A DNA stretch of 64,000 bases, from assembly GCA_963422565.1 (NCBI GenBank), contig OY730228.1, forward strand, positions 2,604,001 to 2,668,000. The letters run 5' to 3'. Shown here piece by piece: positions 49,648 to 59,139 of this stretch. Position 1 is the stretch's first letter; every line of letters starts with the position of its first letter. The notes beneath the pieces were generated by a model. That model worked only from the letters and a program-made list of their open reading frames with translations, made no database searches and had not been told where the DNA came from. The position numbers and the translations under genes are program-made. The stretch is from G963422565 sp963422565. GTDB lineage: Bacteria > Pseudomonadota > Alphaproteobacteria > MPNO01.

Positions 49648-50601
49648 ATGCGCCAACGGCTTTACCCGCAGATCGAGCCCTATGCGAGCGGGATGCTGGA
49701 GACCGGGAGCCTGCACCGGCTCTACTGGGAGATGTCGGGCAACCCTTCGGGGCGGCCGGTCCTGTTCCTGCACGGCGGCCCCGGGGCCGGCGCGATCCCG
49801 GCCCACCGCCGCTTCTTCGATCCGGCCCATTACCGCATCGTGATCTTCGATCAGCGCGGAGCCGGCCGTTCGACGCCGCCGGGCGAACTGCGCGAGAACA
49901 CGACCGCGCATCTGATCGCCGACATCGAACGGCTGCGTGCCCTGGTCGGGGTCGAGACCTGGCTGCTGTTCGGCGGCTCCTGGGGCAGCACGCTGGCGCT
50001 TGCCTATGCGGAGGCACATCCCGAGCGGGTGTCGGGGCTGATCCTGCGCGGCATCTTTCTCGGCTCGGAGGCGGAGATCTCCTGGTTCCTCTACGGGATG
50101 CGCGCAGTCTTTCCGGAGGCCTGGCGGGCGCTGACGGCGCCGCTCGACGAAAGCGAGCGGTGCGACATCCTCGCTGCCTATCGCCGCCGGGTGACCGACC
50201 CCGACCCGGCGGTCTCGCTCCCCGCCGCCCGCCGCTGGAGCCGCTACGAGGGTGCCTGCTCGACGCTGCTGCCGAGCCCGGAGACCGTGGCCGCCTTCGG
50301 CGCCGATGCCACCGCGTTGGGGCTCGCGCGCATCGAGACCCATTACTTCGTCAACCGGCTGTTCCTCCCGGACGGCGCGCTGCTCGACAATATCGGCCGC
50401 ATCCGCCATCTGCCCGCCGCCATCGTCCAGGGCCGCTATGACATGATTTGCCCGATCCGTACCGCCGACGCCCTGCACCGGGCATGGCCCGAGGCGCGCT
50501 ATACGATCGTACCGGACGCCGGCCATTCGGCGCTCGATCCCGGAATCTGCCGGGCACTGGTCGCCGTCACCGAGTGGGCGAAAACGCGGGGCCGTCCGTG
50601 A
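49648..50601 (+). CDS. pip: Proline iminopeptidase
   Basis: A 317-residue alpha/beta-hydrolase. FLHGGPGAG is the oxyanion block, FDQRGAGRSTP the family signature, GGSWGSTLAL carries the catalytic Ser, GRYDMICP the Asp and PDAGHSA the His. It releases N-terminal proline from peptides. Start ATG 49648 matches the family start (YPQIEPYASGML). It overlaps the next gene by GTGA. Confidence 0.93.
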   Translation: MRQRLYPQIEPYASGMLETGSLHRLYWEMSGNPSGRPVLFLHGGPGAGAIPAHRRFFDPAHYRIVIFDQRGAGRSTPPGELRENTTAHLIADIERLRALVGVETWLLFGGSWGSTLALAYAEAHPERVSGLILRGIFLGSEAEISWFLYGMRAVFPEAWRALTAPLDESERCDILAAYRRRVTDPDPAVSLPAARRWSRYEGACSTLLPSPETVAAFGADATALGLARIETHYFVNRLFLPDGALLDNIGRIRHLPAAIVQGRYDMICPIRTADALHRAWPEARYTIVPDAGHSALDPGICRALVAVTEWAKTRGRP

Positions 50602-51059
50602 CCGGCCCCCGGCTGCGGCTGGAGCGGCTGGAGGCCGGCGCGGTCTCCGCCGACGGCCGGTCGGTCTTCTTCCGCGTCGTCGGCACCGGGGGCGAGACGG
50701 TGACGCTGGAGATGGACCATCGCGATCTGCACCCGGCGATAGCCTATCTGGCCGGGCTCGGCGGCCATGCCGCGGCGGCGCGCGAGGAGGTCGCGCCCGC
50801 GACCTTCGGACATACCGACAGGGTGGACGCCCGGCCGATCGAGTCCTCGGATATCGGGCTCGTTCGCGGCCTCGAGACGGGCGAGATCCTGCTGGTGGCC
50901 CGGCTGTTCGGCTTCGATCTCGCCTTCACCGCTACCCGCCCCCAGCTTGCGGCGCTCCACCGCGAGATCGAACGCGCTTTGCCGCGGTCGGCGCTCGACC
51001 CGTCCCACCATCACCAGCACGACCATCACGGTCACGATCGTCGTCGCGGCAGCGGCTAG
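50598..51059 (+). CDS. Hypothetical protein with His-rich C-terminus
   Basis: A 153-residue soluble protein, coupled to pip through GTGA at 50598. I do not recognise it. Residues 1-110 look like a mixed beta/alpha domain (RSVFFRVVGTGGETVTLEMD, LVARLFGFDLAF); the last 20 residues are HHHQHDHHGHD plus Arg/Gly, able to bind transition metals. It could be a metal carrier or a metal-dependent protein. Confidence 0.65.
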   Translation: MTGPRLRLERLEAGAVSADGRSVFFRVVGTGGETVTLEMDHRDLHPAIAYLAGLGGHAAAAREEVAPATFGHTDRVDARPIESSDIGLVRGLETGEILLVARLFGFDLAFTATRPQLAALHREIERALPRSALDPSHHHQHDHHGHDRRRGSG

Positions 51060-51122
51060 CGGACCGGCCGTTCTTCGGCCTATGCTCTCCGCCGCTGCGC
51101 CGGGGCGAGCTGGAGAGCCGCG

Positions 51123-52370
51123 ATGGCCGAACGGGAACCTCTGATCGCATGGCCCGAGGGCGGGGTCACCCGCGCGCCCTATGCCCTGTTCTCCGACCCG
51201 GCGGTCCACGACGCGGAGATGCGGCGCATCTTCCGCGGCCCGGTCTGGCACTATCTCGGGCTCGAGGTCGAGCTGCCCGAGCCGGGGAACTATCGACTGA
51301 TCGAGATCGGCGAGACTCCGGTCGTCCTGCTGCGCAACGGGGCCGGCGCGCTCCGCGCCTTCGTCAACCGCTGCGCCCATAAGGGAACGATGCTGCTCTA
51401 CGAACCCTTCGGCCGGGTCGACGAGCTGATGTGCGTCTATCACAACTGGATGTACGATCTCGACGGGTGCCTCCGCAGCATCCCCTTCGCCAGGGGGATC
51501 GGCGGCAAGGGCGGGATGCCCGACGGCTTCCGGATGGAGGAGCATGGGCTGGACCGGCTCCGCGTCGAGAGCCTGGGCGGAATCGTCTTCGGGACCTTCC
51601 ACCCCGACACCCCGCCGCTCGCCGAGTATATCGGGCCGCGGCTGATGGCCAACTACCGGCGCATCACTGCGCGGAGGTTCCGCGTCCTCGGCTATTACAG
51701 CCAGTATCTGGCCTCCAACTGGAAGCTCTATTTCGAGAACGCCTCGGACCCCTACCACGCGACCATCCTGCATGCCTGGGCGACCCGGTTGAAGCTCAAC
51801 CGCTTCACCATGGAGGGGGCGATCGAGATGAGCGAGCAGGGCTGGCACCATCTGAGCTGGTCGAGGATGGCGAGCGACGCGGGCGGCGAGATCTACGAGG
51901 GCGCGGCGTTCCGCAGCGGCCAGGCCGCGTTCGACGCCTTCGAACTCAACGACGCCTCGGTGATCGACCAGTGGGACGAGTTCGGCGACGGCATCACCAC
52001 CGCGATCCAGACCGTCTTTCCGACCTTCGTGCTCCAGCAGATCCACAACACCATCGCCACCCGCCATCTGGTGCCGCGCGGCCCCGCCGGCTCGGAACTG
52101 GTCTGGACGATCCTGGGCTATGCCGACGACGGCGCCGAGGAGACCGCGGCCCGGCTCAAGCAGGGCAACCTGATCGGCCCGGCCGGCTATATCTCGCTCG
52201 AGGACGGGATGGTCGGCGGGCTCATCCAGCGCGGCGTCCTGGGGGACAGGGACAAGGCTTCGGTGATGGTGATGGCCGGGGATGCGGTCGAGACGATCGA
52301 GAATTCGCGCGCGTCCGAGACCGGGGTGCGCGGCTTCTGGACCGCCTATCGCGGCCTGATGGGGCTCTGA
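51123..52370 (+). CDS. Aromatic ring-hydroxylating oxygenase, alpha subunit (copy 1)
   Basis: A 415-residue Rieske oxygenase large subunit. Rieske ligands: C84-x-H86 (NRCAHKG) and C104-x2-H107 (MCVYHNW). The catalytic iron motif is in SDPYHATILH (Asp, His, His), in the order of anthranilate/salicylate-type oxygenases (AntA-like). It would pair with the beta subunit that follows 1 bp later and needs external ferredoxin and reductase, which are absent from the window. Clearly paralogous to the gene at 55747. Confidence 0.9.
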   Translation: MAEREPLIAWPEGGVTRAPYALFSDPAVHDAEMRRIFRGPVWHYLGLEVELPEPGNYRLIEIGETPVVLLRNGAGALRAFVNRCAHKGTMLLYEPFGRVDELMCVYHNWMYDLDGCLRSIPFARGIGGKGGMPDGFRMEEHGLDRLRVESLGGIVFGTFHPDTPPLAEYIGPRLMANYRRITARRFRVLGYYSQYLASNWKLYFENASDPYHATILHAWATRLKLNRFTMEGAIEMSEQGWHHLSWSRMASDAGGEIYEGAAFRSGQAAFDAFELNDASVIDQWDEFGDGITTAIQTVFPTFVLQQIHNTIATRHLVPRGPAGSELVWTILGYADDGAEETAARLKQGNLIGPAGYISLEDGMVGGLIQRGVLGDRDKASVMVMAGDAVETIENSRASETGVRGFWTAYRGLMGL

Positions 52371-52371
52371 C

Positions 52372-52857
52372 ATGCCCGTCGAGGATCCGCCCGGCGGCAT
52401 TCCCCAGGCGATCCTCCGCCTGTTCGCCGAGTATGCGCACTGCATCGACGAGGATCGGCTCGAGGACTGGCCCGGCCTGTTCACCGACCCGTGCCTGTAC
52501 CGGATCGCCACCCGCGAGAACGAGGAGCGGGGGCTGCCGGCCTCGTTGATCGTCTGCGACAGCCGGGCGATGCTGATGGACCGGGTCGTGTCGGCGCGCC
52601 GCGCCAACGTCTTCGAGCCGCACCGCTACCGGCACATGGTGAGCTGTCAGCGTCTCCTGGATGCCGCCGACGGCGAATATCGGCTATGGTCGAACTATCT
52701 GGTGACCCGGATCATGCGCGACGGCACCATGTCGCTCTTCTCGACGGGTGCGTACCGGGACGCGGTCGTGCTCGCCGGCGGCGCGGCGCGGTTCCGCGAA
52801 CGGGTCGTGATCTGCGATCACGGCATGATCGACAACCTGATCGCGCTGCCGCTTTAG
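52372..52857 (+). CDS. Aromatic ring-hydroxylating oxygenase, beta subunit (copy 1)
   Basis: A 161-residue SnoaL/NTF2-fold small subunit. YAHCIDEDRLEDWPGLFTDP and YRIATRENEERGLPASLIVC match the conserved start of dioxygenase beta subunits. It stabilises the alpha3beta3 assembly. One base separates it from the alpha gene. Confidence 0.88.
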   Translation: MPVEDPPGGIPQAILRLFAEYAHCIDEDRLEDWPGLFTDPCLYRIATRENEERGLPASLIVCDSRAMLMDRVVSARRANVFEPHRYRHMVSCQRLLDAADGEYRLWSNYLVTRIMRDGTMSLFSTGAYRDAVVLAGGAARFRERVVICDHGMIDNLIALPL

Positions 52858-52881
52858 CGGCCGCGCGAGGCGGAGGGAGCG

Positions 52882-54216
52882 ATGCGCAAACATCTGATCT
52901 GCGGGACCCTGTTCGACGGGCTGGCGGAGACGCCGCAGACCGACCGGACGATCGTCGTGGACGACGAGCGGATCTCCTATGTCGGGCCGTCTGCCGGCGC
53001 CCCCGAACAGCGGCCGGGCGAGCAGGTGATCGACCACGGCCAGGCCTTCGTCATGCCGGGGCTGATCGACATCCATGTCCATCTGAGCTACGGCAACGGC
53101 CAGGCCAACGAGGACATCGACATGTTCGCGACGCCCGAGTTCCGGGCGCTGCGGGCGCTCCGGGCGGCGCAGACGGTGCTCCGGGCGGGCTATACCGCGC
53201 TCGCCGACCCCGCCTCGACCGGACGCTGCGCGACCGGGGTGCGCGACGCGATCAACGGCGGGCTGTTCGAGGGGCCGCGGATCACCGCCTCGGGCCGCCA
53301 GGTGACCTCGCGCCAGGGGCTGGGCGACTGGTACCCGACCTGGATCGGGGTGCCCGAGAGCTCTGTCGGCGTCCTGGTCCGCAGCCCCGACGAGGCGATC
53401 GAGGAGATCCGCACCCAGGTCAAGGACCGGGTGGACATCATCAAGATCGCCCTCGACGGCATGTATCGCAGGGAGACCGACGGCGAGCTGATGGCCTGCT
53501 TCAACCAGCGCGAGATGGACGCGATGGTCGCGGAGAGCCACCGTCTCGGACGCAAGGTCATCACCCATGCGCGCGGCCGCGAGGCGGTACTGATCTCCGC
53601 CCGCGCCGGGGTCGACATCATCTTCCACGCCTTCGACATGGACGAAGAGGCGCTCGAGGCGGTCGTCGAGTCGGGAGCGGCGCTGTCGCCGGCCTTCACC
53701 TTCATGCTGAACACGATCGAGTTCACCCGGCCGAGCGACCCCTGCCACCGCTGGCGGCCGGGGATGAACCGCCAACTCGTCGACGACGCCTGCGAGATGC
53801 TGGTCAAGGCGCGCGCGGCAGGCGTCAAATTCATGGTCGGCACCGACAGCGGGTTCGCGGTCACCCCCTACGGGGAATGGCACGCGCGCGAGCTCGAGAT
53901 CATGGTCGACCGGCTGGGCTTCACCCCGGCGGAGGCGTTGATCGCGACCACCAGCGGCAACGCCGGTCTGCTCCGCGAAGGCGACGCGGTCGGCCGGCTC
54001 GCCGAGGGCGCCTTCGCCGACATCACGGTGGTGCGGGGCGATCCGCTGCGCGACATCCGCGTGCTGCAGCGCCGCGAGGCACTGGAGGCGGTCTATCTCG
54101 GCGGCGCCCCGGTCGATCTCGCCCCGCCGCCGCCCGAACGCCGCTACCCCTGGGAGCACTCCTTCCGCCAGTGGAACGACATCTACACCCGCGACCGCGT
54201 GGCCGAACTGCAATAG
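52882..54216 (+). CDS. Amidohydrolase family protein (imidazolonepropionase/prolidase-like)
   Basis: A 444-residue metal-dependent hydrolase. GLIDIHVHLSYGN gives the HxH pair; the later KVITHARG and IIFHAFD histidines and GTDSGFAVTPYGEW (Asp) complete the site; DIIKIALDGM may carry the lysine carboxylate bridge. Such enzymes cleave amide or urea-like bonds. It follows the oxygenase beta gene by 24 bp, in the same direction, so it probably works on the oxygenase pathway. Confidence 0.88.
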   Translation: MRKHLICGTLFDGLAETPQTDRTIVVDDERISYVGPSAGAPEQRPGEQVIDHGQAFVMPGLIDIHVHLSYGNGQANEDIDMFATPEFRALRALRAAQTVLRAGYTALADPASTGRCATGVRDAINGGLFEGPRITASGRQVTSRQGLGDWYPTWIGVPESSVGVLVRSPDEAIEEIRTQVKDRVDIIKIALDGMYRRETDGELMACFNQREMDAMVAESHRLGRKVITHARGREAVLISARAGVDIIFHAFDMDEEALEAVVESGAALSPAFTFMLNTIEFTRPSDPCHRWRPGMNRQLVDDACEMLVKARAAGVKFMVGTDSGFAVTPYGEWHARELEIMVDRLGFTPAEALIATTSGNAGLLREGDAVGRLAEGAFADITVVRGDPLRDIRVLQRREALEAVYLGGAPVDLAPPPPERRYPWEHSFRQWNDIYTRDRVAELQ

Positions 54217-54282
54217 CGGGAGCGCGCGGCGGCAGGCGACGCCTCGGCCGGCCGGCCTGTCGGGCTTCTGGCCGGCGGCGGC

Positions 54283-55608
54283 TCAGGCCGCGGCGCGGAT
54301 CGCCGCACCGAGCATGTCGACCATCTCGCCGATCTGCGCCTCGCTGATGATCAGCGGCGGCGACATGGCGATGATGTCGCCGATCTGGCGGATCATCAGC
54401 CCGGTCTCGTAGCATTTCATGAACACGTCGAAGCCGCGCGCTCCCGGCGCTCCGCCGCGCGGGGCGAGTTCGACCGCGCCCATCAGCCCGAAATTGCGGA
54501 CATCGACGACGTTGGGCAGCCCCTCCAGGTCGTGCACGGCCTGTTCGAAGACCGGAGACAGCGTGGCCGCGCGGGCGAACAGACCTTCCTCGGCGTAGAT
54601 TTCCAGCGTCGCCAGCGCCGCCGCGCAGGCCAGCGGATGGGCCGAATAGGTATAGCCGTGGAACAGTTCAACCCCCGGCGGCCCCTCCATAAGGGTGTCG
54701 TAGACGGGCTTGCCGACCCCGACCGCCGACATCGGCACGGAGGCGTTGGTCAGCCCCTTGGCCATGGTGATCATGTCGGGCCGGATCCCGAAGCGCTCGC
54801 TCGCGAAGGCTTCGCCGACCCGCCCGAAGGCGGTGATGACCTCATCGACGATCAGCAATATGCCGTGCCGGTCGCAGATCTCGCGCAACCGCTCCAGATA
54901 GCCGACGGGCGGGACCAGCACGCCGGTCGACCCGGCGACCGGCTCGACGATGACCGCGGCGACGCTCGAGGGGTCGTGGAGGGCGACCAGCCGTTCGAGC
55001 GCGTCGGCGAGATGGGCGCCCCAGCGCGGCTGGCCGCGGCTGAACGCCATCTCGGAGAGATCGAGGGTGTGGGGCAGATGGTCGACGCCGGCAAGCAGCG
55101 CGCCGAACTGCTTGCGGTTGTTGGAAATGCCGCCGACCGCGGTGCCGCCGAACCCGACGCCGTGATAACCGCGCTCGCGGCCGATCAGCCGCGTCCGCGT
55201 GCCCTCGCCGCGCTGGCGATGGTAGGCGAGCGCGATCTTGAGCGCGGTGTCGACCGCTTCGGAGCCGGAGTTGGCATAGAACACATAGTCGAGATCGCCG
55301 GGCAGCATCGCCGCCAACCGGGCCGAGATCTCGAACGCGCCGGGATGGCCCCATTGGAAGGCCGGGGCGTAGTCCATCCGCGCCGCCTGGGCGGCGATCG
55401 CCTCGGTGATCTTGCGCCGGCCGTGCCCCGCGTTGACGCACCACATCCCGGCGGAGCCGTCGAGCAGCCTGCGTCCGTCCTCGGTCGTGTAATGCATGCC
55501 TTCGGCCGAGACGACGAGGCGCGGCGCCGACTTGAACTGCCGGTTCATGGTGAACGGCATGAAATAGGGATCGAGGGTGTTTACCTCGGTGCGGATCGTA
55601 TCCGGCAT
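54283..55608 (-). CDS. Class III aminotransferase (omega-amino acid:pyruvate type)
   Basis: A 441-residue PLP enzyme. FYANSGSEAVDTALKIA binds phosphate, LLIVDEVITAFGRVGEAF contains the PLP Asp, and MITMAKGLTNASVPMSAV the Schiff-base Lys. HGYTYSAHPLACAAALATLE is typical of beta-alanine:pyruvate aminotransferases. It lies on the opposite strand between the two oxygenase pairs and may deaminate an amine substrate. Confidence 0.9.
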   Translation of the reverse strand: MPDTIRTEVNTLDPYFMPFTMNRQFKSAPRLVVSAEGMHYTTEDGRRLLDGSAGMWCVNAGHGRRKITEAIAAQAARMDYAPAFQWGHPGAFEISARLAAMLPGDLDYVFYANSGSEAVDTALKIALAYHRQRGEGTRTRLIGRERGYHGVGFGGTAVGGISNNRKQFGALLAGVDHLPHTLDLSEMAFSRGQPRWGAHLADALERLVALHDPSSVAAVIVEPVAGSTGVLVPPVGYLERLREICDRHGILLIVDEVITAFGRVGEAFASERFGIRPDMITMAKGLTNASVPMSAVGVGKPVYDTLMEGPPGVELFHGYTYSAHPLACAAALATLEIYAEEGLFARAATLSPVFEQAVHDLEGLPNVVDVRNFGLMGAVELAPRGGAPGARGFDVFMKCYETGLMIRQIGDIIAMSPPLIISEAQIGEMVDMLGAAIRAAA

Positions 55609-55746
55609 GGCAGGGCTCCGTTCGCTGCCCGGTCGGGAGCGTCCGTCAAGCTAGCAACCGCCCTCGCGGCGGGCAAGCCGGATGCGCCCCGATGTCGCGG
55701 CGCACGCCCCTGCGCTAGACTCCGCCGGGCTCTCCGGGAGGTCGCG

Positions 55747-56973
55747 ATGACGATCCTGACCGAGTGGCGGGACGGCGACGTCTCGCGGGTTCCCTATCGG
55801 GTCTATGCGGACCCCGACATCCACGCGCGCGAGCAGCAGCGGATATTCCGCGGCCCCGTCTGGCATTTCCTGTGTCTGGAGGCCGAAATTCCCGACGCCG
55901 GTGACTACAAGACCGTCGATGTCGGCGACACCCCGGTCATCGTCGTCCGCGCCGCCGGCGGCGGCGTCAACGCGCTGGTGAACCGCTGCGCCCATAAGGG
56001 CGCGCTGATCTGCTTCGCCGTGCGCGGCAATGTCCGGGAGCTCACCTGCGTCTATCACAACTGGACCTACGATCTCGCCGGCAACCTCACCGGCGTCGCC
56101 TTCCGGCGCGGCGTCGGCGACGACGGCGGCATGGAGCCGGGCTTCGACCTCGCCGAGCACGGGCTGGAACGGCTCCGGGTCGCCGTCCGCCGCGGGCTGA
56201 TCTTCGGCACGCTGTCGGCGGAGACGCCCGAGCTCGACGCCTATCTCGGCCGGGCGATGCTGGCGGCGATGGACCGCGTCCTGATCAAGCCGCTCCGGGT
56301 GCTCGGCTATCACAGCCAGATACTCCCCAACAACTGGAAGCTCTACATGGAGAACACCAAGGACAGCTATCATGCGAGTCTTCTCCATGTGTTCCACAAT
56401 ACGTTCGGCGTTGTCCGCTTCACCATGGGTGGCGGCATCAGGTTGAGCGGGAACGGCTGGCACCATCTGAGCTTCACCGAGCGCGCGGCCGACGGCGGCG
56501 AGAGCGCGGGCGCGGAATCGGTGCGCTCCCTCAAGCAGCGCTACCGGCTCGCCGACCCCGGGCTGATGGAGCACCGGCGCGAGCTCGGCGACCGCATCAC
56601 CAACGCCATCCAGACGGTCTTCCCGACGCTGGTGATCCAGCAGATACTCAACGCCCTCGCCGTCCGCCAACTCGTCCCGCGTGGCCCGGACAAGAGCGAG
56701 CTGCTCTGGACTGTGCTGGGCTTCGCCGACGACGACGAGGAGATAACGGCGCTTCGGCTCAGGACCAACAATCTCGTTGGCCCCGCCGGCTATGTCTCGA
56801 TGGAGGACGGCTGCATCGGCGGCTTCATCCAGCGGGCGACGGCGGGAGACCCGGGTGCGCGCAGCTTCATGCGGATGGGCGGCCGGGGGATGCCGCCGGA
56901 GAGCCGGTCGCGGGTGACCGAGGCCGCGGTGCGCGGCTTCTGGAAGGCGTGGCGGGAGCTGATGGAGGCATGA
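55747..56973 (+). CDS. Aromatic ring-hydroxylating oxygenase, alpha subunit (copy 2)
   Basis: A 408-residue paralogue of the gene at 51123. Rieske ligands are C81-x-H83 (NRCAHKG) and C101-x2-H104 (CVYHNW); the iron site is KDSYHASLLH. The two copies share RIFRGPVWH, NWKLY and AIQTVFPT blocks but differ in the substrate region, so they probably act on related compounds. It overlaps its beta gene by ATGA. Confidence 0.9.
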   Translation: MTILTEWRDGDVSRVPYRVYADPDIHAREQQRIFRGPVWHFLCLEAEIPDAGDYKTVDVGDTPVIVVRAAGGGVNALVNRCAHKGALICFAVRGNVRELTCVYHNWTYDLAGNLTGVAFRRGVGDDGGMEPGFDLAEHGLERLRVAVRRGLIFGTLSAETPELDAYLGRAMLAAMDRVLIKPLRVLGYHSQILPNNWKLYMENTKDSYHASLLHVFHNTFGVVRFTMGGGIRLSGNGWHHLSFTERAADGGESAGAESVRSLKQRYRLADPGLMEHRRELGDRITNAIQTVFPTLVIQQILNALAVRQLVPRGPDKSELLWTVLGFADDDEEITALRLRTNNLVGPAGYVSMEDGCIGGFIQRATAGDPGARSFMRMGGRGMPPESRSRVTEAAVRGFWKAWRELMEA

Positions 56974-57443
56974 GCGGCGGCGGGCCCATGGCGCGGATCG
57001 CGCATCTGCACGCGGCCTATGTGCACGCGATCGACGATGACCGGCTGGAGGATTGGCCCGGCTTCTTCACTGAGGCCGGGCGCTACCGCATCCTCACCCG
57101 CGAGAACCACCGGCTCGGCCTGCCGCTCGCGGTCATGCGGTGCGACGGCGCCGGGATGCTGCGCGACCGGGTGACCGCGCTCAGGACCGCCAACATCTAC
57201 GCCCCCCACTGCTATCGCCACATGACCGCGGCGGCCCAACTGGTCGAGACCGGCGGGAGCGCCCATCGCGTGCGGAGCAACTTCACCGTGATCCGAATCA
57301 TGGAGACCGGCGAGATGACGGTCTTCGCCTGCGGCGAATATCGGGACCGGATCGTCGAGACCGATACTGGCCTCCGCTTCGCCGAACGGCTCGCGATCTG
57401 CGATTCGCGGCGGGTGGATACGCTGCTGGTCGTCCCGATCTGA
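56970..57443 (+). CDS. Aromatic ring-hydroxylating oxygenase, beta subunit (copy 2)
   Basis: A 157-residue SnoaL/NTF2-fold subunit. YVHAIDDDRLEDWPGFFTEA and YRILTRENHRLGLPLAVMRC closely parallel copy 1. Starts in the ATGA overlap at 56970. No ferredoxin or reductase follows. Confidence 0.88.
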   Translation: MSGGGPMARIAHLHAAYVHAIDDDRLEDWPGFFTEAGRYRILTRENHRLGLPLAVMRCDGAGMLRDRVTALRTANIYAPHCYRHMTAAAQLVETGGSAHRVRSNFTVIRIMETGEMTVFACGEYRDRIVETDTGLRFAERLAICDSRRVDTLLVVPI

Positions 57444-57900
57444 GGGGGGCACAAGCGTCGACTCGTTTTCGGGGTTCTTGAGAAATATCGAGCGAGTCGC
57501 TGCCGTTTCGCTGCCGTCGCGTCGATCGCGACATCCGCAAATTCTTCGACAGGGTGTCGAGGGCGTGGCCGGAAGCCGTCGCGGGCACGACCGGATCCGT
57601 ACGGGCGGCGCCGGGCGACCGGCGTCCCTGTCGCGATGGGGTCCTTCCCGGCCCCGGCCCCCGTCTCGCGCGCTGTCCCCTTCGCGGGGGAGGCGCGGGG
57701 GGCCTTCTTTCGCGCCGCCGACCCGCGGGCGTCGCCTTCCGCGCCCGGCGCGGCTATCATGCGCCCTGCACCGATGGCGGGAGAGCGGCAGGAGAGATGC
57801 GCGGCATCGAGAAGCCCGACCGGCCGCCTCGGCGCATGGAGAACGGGTTGCGGCCCATGTCGGCGCCGGCGCGTCCGTTCGGCCCTCTGCGGAGCGGACG
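57444..57900. other. Intergenic region
   Basis: 457 bp between the second oxygenase pair and the amidohydrolase. The first 100 bp are AT-richer (TTCTTGAGAAATATCGAG region) and could hold a promoter, but no confident element is seen. The remainder is GC-rich without a supported gene. Confidence 0.5.
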
Positions 57901-59139
57901 ATGACGCGTGCCGCGGCGGCCGTCGACGAGGCGCGGCTGTGGCGGCGGCATATGGACCTCGCCCGCTTCGGAGCGACCGCGAAGGGCGGGGTCGACCGCC
58001 AGGCGCTCTCCGCCGAGGAATGCGCCGCTCGCGCGCAACTCGCCGACTGGGCGGCGGCGTGCGGCTACGCGGTCTTGGTCGACGACGCCGCCAACCTGTT
58101 CATCCGGCGCGAGGGAGAGAAGCCGGAGCTCGCCCCCGTGCTCACCGGGTCCCATATCGACAGCCAGCCGACCGGCGGGAAATTCGACGGCGCCTATGGC
58201 GTGCTCGCAGGCCTCGAGGCGCTGGAAGCGCTCGACGGGGCGGGCGTGCGGACCCTGAGGCCGATCGAGGTAGTGGCCTGGACGAACGAGGAGGGGTCCC
58301 GCTTCGCTCCGGGTATGATGGGCTCCGAAGCCTTCGCCGGCATCCGCGGTCTCGACCGGATCGCCGCGGTAACCGACCGGGACGGCGTGCGAGTGGCCGA
58401 CTGCCTGCCGGCGGCGATCGCGGCGACCCCCGAGGCGGCGCGGCGTCCGGTCGGGTTTCCCGCCGCCGCCTTCGTCGAGGCGCATATCGAGCAGGGGCCG
58501 GAGCTCGAACGGCGCGGGAAGACCATAGGCGTGGTCACCGGCATCCAGGGCGTTCGGCGAATGCGGGTGCGGGTCCGCGGCGAGGAGGCGCATGCCGGGA
58601 CCACGCCGCGCCCGGCGCGCCGCGACGCGCTGTGGGAGGCGGCGCGCGCTGTCGCCGCCCTGCATGACGGCATCCATGTCGACGACCGGACGCGCTTCAC
58701 CATCGGGATGATGGAGATCCGCCCGAACGCGCCCTCGGTCGTCGCCGCCGACGTCCTGTTCTCGCTCGACATCCGCCACCCCGACAGCGATGTCCTGGCG
58801 GATCTCGAGACCAGGGTGGCGCCGATCTGCGCGGCGGCGGCGGTCGCTTGCGAGACCGAGGCCTGGACGATCGCCGCGGCGCCGTCGATCCGCTTCGACG
58901 AGGCCGTCGTCGCGACCATCGAGGCGGTGGCGGACGCGCTCGGGCTCGGCCATCTTCGTCTGTTCTCGGGCGCCGGCCACGACGCCCGTCAGCTCAGCTT
59001 CGTCTGCCCGACCGGAATGATCTTCGTTCCCTGCGAGAAGGGGATCAGCCATAACGAGGCCGAGAACGCGGCGCCCGCGGATCTCGCCGCCGGCGCTCGG
59101 GTTCTCGTCGAGACGTTGGTGCGGCTCGCCGAACGCTGA
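57901..59139 (+). CDS. M20-family amidase: N-carbamoyl-L-amino acid hydrolase/allantoate amidohydrolase type
   Basis: A 412-residue di-metal hydrolase. TGSHIDSQPTGGKFDGAYGV gives metal ligands, WTNEEGSRFAPGMMGS and EAHIEQGPELE the others, and ISHNEAEN the last His. This pattern belongs to the hydantoinase/carbamoylase branch. It would release ammonia and CO2 from N-carbamoyl amino acids or act on ureides. Start ATG 57901; stop overlaps the next gene's ATG by one base. Confidence 0.9.
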   Translation: MTRAAAAVDEARLWRRHMDLARFGATAKGGVDRQALSAEECAARAQLADWAAACGYAVLVDDAANLFIRREGEKPELAPVLTGSHIDSQPTGGKFDGAYGVLAGLEALEALDGAGVRTLRPIEVVAWTNEEGSRFAPGMMGSEAFAGIRGLDRIAAVTDRDGVRVADCLPAAIAATPEAARRPVGFPAAAFVEAHIEQGPELERRGKTIGVVTGIQGVRRMRVRVRGEEAHAGTTPRPARRDALWEAARAVAALHDGIHVDDRTRFTIGMMEIRPNAPSVVAADVLFSLDIRHPDSDVLADLETRVAPICAAAAVACETEAWTIAAAPSIRFDEAVVATIEAVADALGLGHLRLFSGAGHDARQLSFVCPTGMIFVPCEKGISHNEAENAAPADLAAGARVLVETLVRLAER

